The notes below the pieces were generated by a model, which made no database searches, was not told where the DNA came from, and saw nothing but the letters and a program-made list of their open reading frames with translations. Shown one piece after another: positions 1-5,392 of a stretch of DNA of 5,524 nt. A program made the position numbers and the translations under genes. The DNA comes from an uncultured euryarchaeote. GTDB lineage: Archaea; Thermoplasmatota; Poseidoniia; Poseidoniales; Poseidoniaceae. Position 1 is the stretch's first letter. Each line of letters starts with the position of its first letter. The stretch covers positions 1 to 5,524 of the forward strand of contig CALBJF010000404.1 in the NCBI GenBank assembly GCA_937892665.1, given 5' to 3'.

Positions 1-45
1 TTGCAGAATCGAACTCTTGATGATTTATTGAATGAGGTGATTTGA
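1..45 (+). CDS. C-terminal tail of an unidentified upstream protein (partial)
   Basis: Frame 1 is the only plus frame that stays open from the window edge to the start of the next gene. It encodes 14 residues, LQNRTLDDLLNEVI, before a TGA at 43-45. That TGA shares its A with the ATG of gshA at 45, giving a TGATG junction typical of translational coupling, which is the main reason to believe this is the end of a real gene. The tail looks like an ordinary soluble amphipathic helix. It is too short to assign a family. Since gshA follows in the same transcript, a glutathione synthase or another thiol or amino-acid enzyme would be plausible, but nothing in these residues shows it. Confidence 0.5.
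   Translation: MQNRTLDDLLNEVI
34..40 (+). promoter_or_regulatory. Shine-Dalgarno site that sets the gshA start
   Basis: GAGGTGA lies four bases before the ATG at 45. A TTG directly upstream at 42 is in frame, but it would leave only one base of spacing, so the ATG is the better start. The site sits inside the last codons of the upstream gene, as expected for coupled genes. Confidence 0.7.
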
Positions 46-1247
46 TGACATTCCTACACGACTTAAGCAATCGACTAGAAGAAAAGCGTGAAGAATTGAC
101 GAAATGGATGAACGAAAAGCGTTCCTCAATAGAGGTCCCAATTTACGGAAGCGTGGATGTCCGAGATGCGGGATGGAAAATAGCGGTTGTCGATGCCAAT
201 CAATTCCCTGCTGGTTTCAACAACACTTCGCATTCGGATTTACCCCATCTTACAAATCGCATTTCAGAACACATCAAACGAAATAATCCCAATTGTAAGT
301 GGGTTCATATCTATCCCGAATCTCATACACGAAATCAAGGATATGTTGAGAATCTTCGAACGTTATGTAAATTGGTTGAATCAGCAGGATACCGATGTAC
401 TATCGGTAATCCCGAACTTGAAGGATTTGAATCACTCAATGGAATTCATGGCCCCCTTCCATTGAATCAAGTTGGGGTTATCGACGATGTTCTTATGGTA
501 AATGGAAAACAACCGGACTTTATTTTGCTCAATAACGATCTTACTGACGAAGGTTTACAGGGGCTTTCTTCTCCTCATATATTGCCAAATCCACAAATGG
601 GTTGGCATAATAGAAAGAAATCTATGCATTTTAAACATCTTCGCCCCCTAGTTGAAGAAGTAAGTGAAATAATTGGAATCGAACCATGGCACTTACTTTG
701 TGATTCATTTGTCTCTGAGAATAAATGTTTGGAAAAAGAAACCTGCAGAGTAAAACTTGCTGAAGAGGTTGACGTATTCATCGCCGTTCTTTCAAAGCGA
801 TATCAATCTCTTGGTCTTGATAGAGAACCTGTTGTGTATGTGAAAAATAATCGTGGAACCTATGGCTTAGGTATTATGACTGTAACTTCAGGTCAGCAAC
901 TTCTCAACCTTTCAAATCGCAAGATGAAGAAACTAATGTATGGGAAAGGAACCACAGATGTTGAAGACTTCTTGATACAAGAAGGCGTTCCTACTCTGAT
1001 GAAAACCGAAGAAGGATTCCCTGTAGAGCCAGTGGTCTATCTCGTCGATGGTGATGCCTCATCTTGGTTTTACAGAGTTAATGCAAAGCGAGATGATATT
1101 GGTAATCTAAATTCTCCGAGTGCACAATTTGTCACTTCTGATCAAGAGCCTGGATATATGACTCATGCACACAATTGGCATGCACTGGTTGCTGAAATCT
1201 CAATGCTCGCCATGGGACTTGAATTAGAAGCGATGAAAGCGTCATGA
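45..1247 (+). CDS. gshA: Glutamate-cysteine ligase, A. ferrooxidans-type GshA family
   Basis: This enzyme joins L-glutamate and L-cysteine with ATP to give gamma-glutamylcysteine, the first step of glutathione synthesis; it acts in the cytoplasm. The 400-residue protein fits the family known as GshA of the Acidithiobacillus (Thiobacillus) ferrooxidans type, which is about 400 residues long and distinct from E. coli GshA and from plant or EgtA-type ligases. Family hallmarks I recognise are VDVRDAGWKIAVVDANQFPAGFNN-type sequence (residues 37-60), the glycine-rich YVKNNRGTYGLGIMTV block (265-280; probable nucleotide-binding loop), QEGVPT (312-317) and the acidic/Asn-rich VYLVDGDASSWFYR...GNLNSP region (331-358), a likely metal-ATP site. 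No signal peptide or membrane segment is visible. It overlaps the upstream stop by one base and is followed after 31 nt by a membrane protein gene. No gshB is present here, so the end product could be gamma-glutamylcysteine or glutathione. The assignment rests on remembered motifs, not a search. Confidence 0.85.
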   Translation: MTFLHDLSNRLEEKREELTKWMNEKRSSIEVPIYGSVDVRDAGWKIAVVDANQFPAGFNNTSHSDLPHLTNRISEHIKRNNPNCKWVHIYPESHTRNQGYVENLRTLCKLVESAGYRCTIGNPELEGFESLNGIHGPLPLNQVGVIDDVLMVNGKQPDFILLNNDLTDEGLQGLSSPHILPNPQMGWHNRKKSMHFKHLRPLVEEVSEIIGIEPWHLLCDSFVSENKCLEKETCRVKLAEEVDVFIAVLSKRYQSLGLDREPVVYVKNNRGTYGLGIMTVTSGQQLLNLSNRKMKKLMYGKGTTDVEDFLIQEGVPTLMKTEEGFPVEPVVYLVDGDASSWFYRVNAKRDDIGNLNSPSAQFVTSDQEPGYMTHAHNWHALVAEISMLAMGLELEAMKAS

Positions 1248-1254
1248 TTCTGAT

Positions 1255-1261
1255 AAAGGAG
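1255..1261 (+). promoter_or_regulatory. Shine-Dalgarno-like AAAGGAG with unusually long spacing
   Basis: AAAGGAG is the only strong purine-rich site in the 31-nt gap after gshA. It lies 17 bases before the ATG at 1279, longer than usual. No ATG, GTG or TTG lies in frame nearer to it, and the frame is closed upstream at 1234-1236. The ATG at 1262 is out of frame. Either the spacing is tolerated through coupling to gshA or initiation is weak. Confidence 0.4.
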
Positions 1262-1278
1262 ATGCCCGTAGCAGAGCC

Positions 1279-1938
1279 ATGCGTCGTGAACTGCTCTACA
1301 TCACGACCATCGCTATCGGTCTTTTTGTTTCAGCCACGTATGCCCAATGGCCAGTTGATATTTGGTGCCTTGGAACTTTTCTGTATCTATTCATCATAAC
1401 CGATCGTAAAGAACGAATCGAAATGATTGCAGTGCTAGCATTTGCAACACCAATGGAATTGTTTTTCAGTGAAGTATGGTTGATTTATGAATATCAAAGA
1501 GGATTAATGCCCCTCTTTGTTCCAGTCGGTCATTACTTCCTGTTTGATTTAGGGCGTCGAGTGGCTAAGAGGATTCCTGAATCCTCTCCAGTTTATCTCA
1601 TTCTTGCCCTCTTACCGCTTGTTCTCTATGGAGCTGTAAAAGGAACTGATACCTCGGCCGTCATCTTATTGATTCTCACGTTTGGCTTCATTCGTTGGGG
1701 CCCAGAGCCCCGTCTTTATGCTACAATGGTTTGGCTCGCCCTTGCGATGGAATTGTGGGGGACTTACCTCTGTAATTGGACATGGGCTTCTTCCGTACCA
1801 TACACAGGATTGACGGCCTGGAATCCACCATTGTTGGTTGGAGCATTCTACTGCTTTGGAGACCTTCTTGTCAATCTGAGCGTTGCCAAGTTTGAAGGCC
1901 AACCCATTGGTCAGGTTGAACATGACGTCCTCGGATGA
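1279..1938 (+). CDS. Uncharacterised polytopic membrane protein with internal duplication
   Basis: I do not recognise the family with confidence. The 219-residue protein is mostly hydrophobic, with probable membrane segments near residues 5-22, 26-41, 48-66, 76-92, 103-120, 125-139, 146-164 and 184-200, and arginine/lysine-rich turns (TDRKER at 41-46, GRRVAKR at 92-98) that probably face the cytoplasm. Two stretches resemble each other. Residues 58-92 run Met-Glu, then Trp/Tyr-rich, then P-x-G-H-Y and Asp90. Residues 156-197 run Met-Glu, then Trp/Tyr-rich, then PPLLVGAFY and Asp195. This suggests a duplicated four-helix unit with paired Glu, aromatic and Asp residues lining a site or pore. 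The style recalls small membrane enzymes of lipid or carotenoid metabolism, but that is only an impression. Its 3' end overlaps the ferredoxin-like gene by 17 nt, so the two are probably co-translated. No catalytic motif is known to me. Confidence 0.8.
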   Translation: MRRELLYITTIAIGLFVSATYAQWPVDIWCLGTFLYLFIITDRKERIEMIAVLAFATPMELFFSEVWLIYEYQRGLMPLFVPVGHYFLFDLGRRVAKRIPESSPVYLILALLPLVLYGAVKGTDTSAVILLILTFGFIRWGPEPRLYATMVWLALAMELWGTYLCNWTWASSVPYTGLTAWNPPLLVGAFYCFGDLLVNLSVAKFEGQPIGQVEHDVLG

Positions 1939-2254
1939 CCTTAAGCGTCGTCGCGAAGAAGAGGCGAAGCGTATACGCTCCAGCCTTAATCGTCAGCGAG
2001 GTGTACAGCATTCATCCCTTAAGGGAGGCGAAACTGCTGTCGCCTTTGTCCAAGAATCATTGTGTATCGGCTGTGATCAATGCACAATCGTGTGTGATGA
2101 TGATGCCATTGAAATGTACAAGATGGCGATGCGAAGCCCCTTACTCAATGTTGAAAGCAATCAAAAAGCGAAAATTATCAGAGATGCTTGTACTGGATGC
2201 AGACTATGTGTTCTCGCTTGTCCAACAGATGCAATCACAATGATCGACCGATGA
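1922..2254 (+). CDS. Small 2[4Fe-4S] ferredoxin-type protein, RnfB-like motif spacing
   Basis: This 110-residue soluble protein probably binds two cubane [4Fe-4S] clusters and carries electrons in the cytoplasm. The first motif, C48-x2-C51-x2-C54-x3-C58, ends in CD instead of the usual CP. The second, C90-x2-C93-x2-C96-x3-C100-P, is canonical. A 31-residue linker separates them, longer than in bacterial clostridial ferredoxins and closer to the ferredoxin domain of RnfB-like proteins. The N-terminus (residues 5-30) is highly charged, rich in Arg, Glu and Lys, and could form a helix that docks to a partner. I chose the ATG at 1922, preceded by AGGT at 1913-1916. A TTG at 1883 would add 13 residues but lacks a ribosome site and lies deeper within the upstream gene. 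It overlaps the membrane protein gene by 17 nt and precedes the two-helix protein by 10 nt, so it may be a peripheral subunit of a membrane complex. Redox partner unknown. Confidence 0.82.
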   Translation: MTSSDDLKRRREEEAKRIRSSLNRQRGVQHSSLKGGETAVAFVQESLCIGCDQCTIVCDDDAIEMYKMAMRSPLLNVESNQKAKIIRDACTGCRLCVLACPTDAITMIDR

Positions 2255-2264
2255 GGAATGAAAT

Positions 2265-2555
2265 ATGTCAAAGAAAGGAAAAGAACCATCAGCACAACGT
2301 TTCGGTGGAGAGTTTGGACCATATCGAAAAGATGGCACGACAGGGGTATCGCTTGGTACGTTCAAGACGCTTGTTTGGACTTCCAACATTGGTGGGCTCG
2401 TGCTCTGCGTTATCGCTCTTGAACTGTTATTCGTTCAACAAGAATTCATGTGGGGATTGATCAGTCTCATCGCTGGAGTCATCATTGCTCTCTTCCCATC
2501 AAACTACGAAATCGTAGGGATGGATGAGGAAGGAACTCCTCCGACTGAAGATTAA
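2265..2555 (+). CDS. Small two-helix membrane protein, function unknown
   Basis: This 96-residue protein has a polar, basic N-terminus (MSKKGKEPS, then a Gly-rich stretch to about residue 32), two probable membrane helices (about 37-57 and 62-78) joined by the tight turn QQEF, and an acidic Pro/Thr tail ending TPPTED. The short turn suggests a helical hairpin with both ends on the same side, probably the cytoplasm. The start is supported by GAGGA at 2253-2257, seven bases before the ATG and overlapping the stop codon of the ferredoxin-like gene; the gap to that gene is 10 nt. I do not recognise the family. Its place directly after a ferredoxin-like gene suggests an accessory or anchor subunit, which is inference. 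The gene ends 5 nt from the end of the convergent minus-strand fusion gene. Confidence 0.72.
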   Translation: MSKKGKEPSAQRFGGEFGPYRKDGTTGVSLGTFKTLVWTSNIGGLVLCVIALELLFVQQEFMWGLISLIAGVIIALFPSNYEIVGMDEEGTPPTED

Positions 2556-2560
2556 ATGCT

Positions 2561-5377
2561 TCAAGCTTCAACTTCACTGAGTGAAGGTTGAGCCAATTCG
2601 CTCTTCTTTGCATTAACTTCTCGAGCAAGGAAAGATACAACATCGAGAATCTCGATGTCTTCGTATCGCTCATCACCTTCAAACTTCAAGCACTCAAAGT
2701 GTGAAACACACTTTGGGCAAGACGTAAGCATAGTGTCAGCACCAGTGGACTTGATTTCTTCCATACGAGATACACGTAGAGCACGTGCATTCTCGTTGCA
2801 TGACATCATACTGGAAACACCACAGCACATAGCGTCCTCTCCACTGTGTTCCATTTCGACGAGTTCGACACCTTCTACAGCATTGATTAGTTCACGTGGT
2901 TCATCATAGATTCCCATTTGGCGACCGAGTCGACATGGGTCGTGATAAGTAACTGTTGTAGCATCGGTTGAGAGTTCCATATCGAACCCACTTTCGATGA
3001 GATACTCTGTGGTGTGCATGACCTTGACACCTTCAAGTTCGTAATCTCGAGCGAATGTACGGAAACATTCAGCACATGATGAGACGAGTGTATCGATGCC
3101 TGATGCTTCAATCTTCTTTTGATTGTAGGCCTTGAGTTTATCAAATACTTCAGTAAGTCCTTGCCACTTTTGATCGTGACCACAACACTTCAAGAAATCA
3201 CGGCCGAGGTATGATACATCATGACCCATTTCTTCGAAGAGTGTAAACGCAGCAGTTGTCGAATCTCCAAGATTCATATCTCCTTCGTTGACGTGAGAGA
3301 AGACCATCTCTTGGTCGAGATAGTCAACACATCCAGGGTAATAGCCAACGTTGGATGTGATTGGGTACTCTTCCACTGGGATGAAATCCTCGTTTGATGC
3401 TTCTTCAGCTTCTGCAGCCAAGACTGCTTGCAACACTGTGTGAGGGATTTCAGCAGCTGGACCGCCTACGATGAGGCTTCGACGAATGTCCACATAGGAA
3501 TCGTAATTGACAAGTTGAGGACATGCATTTGTACAGGCAGTACATGTCAAACAGGAGTACATTGGTACACCATCGTCTTCATTGTTCCACGAATTGTAAA
3601 TGATGTTGAGTTTGTCACCACCATTGAATAATCGAACTGGACAAGCGTCGTCACACAAATCGCAACCATAGCACTTGTTCATTTCGAATTCATATCCTCG
3701 TGCCATTGATCTCAAGACAACGACTACGATTGCACCAAATGTCAAACATGGGATGAACATTGCATAGGTGAGTTTTGCATCAAGTGCCTTCGGGTTGACG
3801 TGGTATGATGGATTGACAACATCGCTGTATGTTCCTGCAGATGCAGCTATTGTAGCGGTATCACTGAGATTGACAACAGTTCCAGCAAGTGGACCTGCAT
3901 TACTGTCCCATAGGAGAAGTGGTTGATATGCACGAATTGAGAATGTCGTTTCGGTCATGATCGAGTTGTTCTGAGCAAGTGCTCCTGATGCTTGAAGACT
4001 GTATTCGTAGTTGTAAACACCTGGTTCAAGAGTAATCTCATCGCCTACACACTCGGAGAAGGAGGTCATGACCTTTCCATTCGCATTTGTGACGGTAAGT
4101 GAACTCGTGAGCATTGATGCAGTGTTGACGCCATCGATTTTACGCTCGCTTGTTCGATACTCACAGACGACGTCAGTTGTAAGTGAATCAACCGATTCAT
4201 GATGTCCGTCTGGGAAGTTGTTTGCATCTTCTGTTACAGTGAATGTTCCAATCGATATGAAACCATCTCCGCCATAGAAGGATGTTGTTGTTCCGGCTGC
4301 GTTGAGGCCTTCTTCCGCAACTTGGTGATTATTTGCATCGCTAAAATCGATAATGACTTCTCGCGTTGGCTGATAAATTTGCCATTCAGTCCATGCAGAG
4401 GCTGGTACAATACCATCATCCGAATACCCACGATCGTCAGTGAACTCATTTACTTCATGCACTTGCACATCGGTTGGTTGTGTTCGCATTGCTTCGAGTT
4501 CAGGATAATAATCGTGCGTTAGCCCTTTGATAGTCAAAAGACCGCCTGCTTCCCAGAATCCGTTATCGTATGTGTCGAATGTTGCAACAGATGCTCCTGC
4601 GGAGACAATCAGTGCACCGATGATAAGTCGCTTTCCATGACCAGGAGTAAATCCAGAGCCCCAAGCTTTGACCATCACGTTTCGGGCAATGAAGTAAATA
4701 ACAATCCACAACAGTAAACCCGTCAGAATCCATGGTACTGCATTGAAAATATCTGCCATCCAAGGCGCCCTTGTACCGCATAACAAATCTCCATGCGAGT
4801 CAAGTTTACAATAATCCGACCGATTTTTACCGTACAATTCGAGGAAGATGTTGATCGAGAAAACAGAGATGAACCAAATGTGTGCTAGATAGACTGCTCC
4901 TGCAGCGGCAAACCACGGGTCTTCGACAGGTCTCTTTTCACGTCCTCCGATTAGTGGCGGAAGCGTGAGGATGCCGATAGGAATTCCAGTTAGAGCAGCA
5001 CCCCACCAAGCAGCGTTCCATGCGAATACAGGTTGGCCAACAATGTCGCCAATGAATCCTGTAGGAACCGTAAATTGAGGGAGATATTCTCCCCAACGCA
5101 AGTATCCATAGGAGAACAGAACGTACCAATCAGGGAATACGAACCCTGCTTGAGCGTATGGATCTGCAGCACCGTGAAGTGGTGGTGGAATTAACCACGC
5201 ATAGAACAGAAGAACTGCAGCCATGAACGAAAAGAGAATCGTATCACGCAGTACTTCATGAGGCCAAAATCCGTGACCCATTCGTGTACGTGTTCGCTTC
5301 TCGCCAGCTTCTTCGAGTTTTGCTTTCTCATCCATATAGGATGTAGCTACTCTACCAAAATTTTCCATTAATCCCAT
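2561..5377 (-). CDS. Fusion: cytochrome b/subunit IV C-terminal domain, extracytoplasmic domain and HdrD-like CCG iron-sulfur module
   Basis: This 938-residue membrane protein appears to couple a quinol site to a cytoplasmic Fe-S module. Residues 1-37 are charged and cytoplasmic. Residues 38-142 resemble the cytochrome b C-terminal domain/b6f subunit IV: helix 44-63, then PPPLHGAADP (64-73) and PDWY (82-85) in place of the Qo-site PEWY, then helix 118-142. Further helices lie at 157-179, 212-233 and 251-267. Residues 270-535 are beta-rich and polar, without CxxCH haem motifs; C190/C200 and C405/C443 could form disulfides. A helix at 537-556 returns to the cytoplasm. Residues 557-938 look like HdrD/GlpC: CxxCxxCxxxCP at 569-580 and 609-620, then two CCG domains (C683, C731-C732, C768/C771; C815, C851-C852, C887/C890), all cysteines intact. 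Positively charged loops fit the topology. GGAGG lies seven bases before ATG 5377. The cytochrome b N-terminal half is encoded just upstream. The cytoplasmic partner is unknown; a disulfide, ferredoxin or other carrier is possible. Confidence 0.9.
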   Translation of the reverse strand: MGLMENFGRVATSYMDEKAKLEEAGEKRTRTRMGHGFWPHEVLRDTILFSFMAAVLLFYAWLIPPPLHGAADPYAQAGFVFPDWYVLFSYGYLRWGEYLPQFTVPTGFIGDIVGQPVFAWNAAWWGAALTGIPIGILTLPPLIGGREKRPVEDPWFAAAGAVYLAHIWFISVFSINIFLELYGKNRSDYCKLDSHGDLLCGTRAPWMADIFNAVPWILTGLLLWIVIYFIARNVMVKAWGSGFTPGHGKRLIIGALIVSAGASVATFDTYDNGFWEAGGLLTIKGLTHDYYPELEAMRTQPTDVQVHEVNEFTDDRGYSDDGIVPASAWTEWQIYQPTREVIIDFSDANNHQVAEEGLNAAGTTTSFYGGDGFISIGTFTVTEDANNFPDGHHESVDSLTTDVVCEYRTSERKIDGVNTASMLTSSLTVTNANGKVMTSFSECVGDEITLEPGVYNYEYSLQASGALAQNNSIMTETTFSIRAYQPLLLWDSNAGPLAGTVVNLSDTATIAASAGTYSDVVNPSYHVNPKALDAKLTYAMFIPCLTFGAIVVVVLRSMARGYEFEMNKCYGCDLCDDACPVRLFNGGDKLNIIYNSWNNEDDGVPMYSCLTCTACTNACPQLVNYDSYVDIRRSLIVGGPAAEIPHTVLQAVLAAEAEEASNEDFIPVEEYPITSNVGYYPGCVDYLDQEMVFSHVNEGDMNLGDSTTAAFTLFEEMGHDVSYLGRDFLKCCGHDQKWQGLTEVFDKLKAYNQKKIEASGIDTLVSSCAECFRTFARDYELEGVKVMHTTEYLIESGFDMELSTDATTVTYHDPCRLGRQMGIYDEPRELINAVEGVELVEMEHSGEDAMCCGVSSMMSCNENARALRVSRMEEIKSTGADTMLTSCPKCVSHFECLKFEGDERYEDIEILDVVSFLAREVNAKKSELAQPSLSEVEA
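2565..2593. terminator. Imperfect inverted repeat at the convergent gene ends
   Basis: Arms GCTTCAACTTCACT (2565-2578) and AGTGAAGGTTGAGC (2580-2593) can pair over about 13 positions, with one bulged base on each side. It lies just after the plus-strand stop at 2553-2555 and within the last codons of the minus-strand gene. It could act as a transcription end or mRNA 3' structure for both units. There is no clean T-run on either side, only a loosely T-rich stretch (CTCTTCTTT) further along the plus strand, so it is not a classical intrinsic terminator. Because it is partly coding, chance is possible. Confidence 0.3.
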
Positions 5378-5384
5378 TCATCTC

Positions 5385-5389
5385 CCTCC
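5385..5389 (-). promoter_or_regulatory. Strong Shine-Dalgarno site for the fusion gene
   Basis: Read on the minus strand, the gap holds GGAGGGAGA, and its GGAGG core lies seven bases before the ATG at 5377. This favours Met1 over Met4 (ATG at 5368). An in-frame TGA at 5378-5380 directly before the ATG rules out a longer protein, so the split from the upstream cytochrome b gene is real unless there is a sequencing error. Confidence 0.75.
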
Positions 5390-5392
5390 GTA

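Noticed and set aside
42..44. TTG as the start of gshA
   Set aside because: It is only one base from the GAGGTGA site, and the adjacent ATG at 45 has better spacing and forms the TGATG junction.
1248..1278. Promoter in the gap between gshA and the membrane protein gene
   Set aside because: The gap is 31 nt with no recognisable TATA/BRE or -35/-10 pair; a shared transcript is simpler.
1697..1711. GGGGC-CCAGA-GCCCC small palindrome
   Set aside because: It is a five-base stem in the middle of a well-supported coding region with no T-run; probably chance.
1883..1921. N-terminal extension of the ferredoxin-like gene from a TTG at 1883
   Set aside because: There is no ribosome site before it, the 13 added residues look unrelated to ferredoxins, and they lie fully within the upstream membrane gene's coding frame.
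2655..2909. Plus-strand open frame of about 84 codons opposite the second CCG domain
   Set aside because: It is Ser-rich shadow translation antisense to a conserved, motif-bearing coding region.
4199..4522. Plus-strand open frame of about 107 codons
   Set aside because: It is antisense to the extracytoplasmic domain of the fusion gene, has no ribosome site, and its Cys/Ile-rich composition is that of a shadow frame.
3773..4570. Haem c or Rieske domain in the extracytoplasmic part of the fusion
   Set aside because: No CxxCH and no CxH...CxxH motif is present; only two cysteines occur there, so neither cofactor site can be supported.
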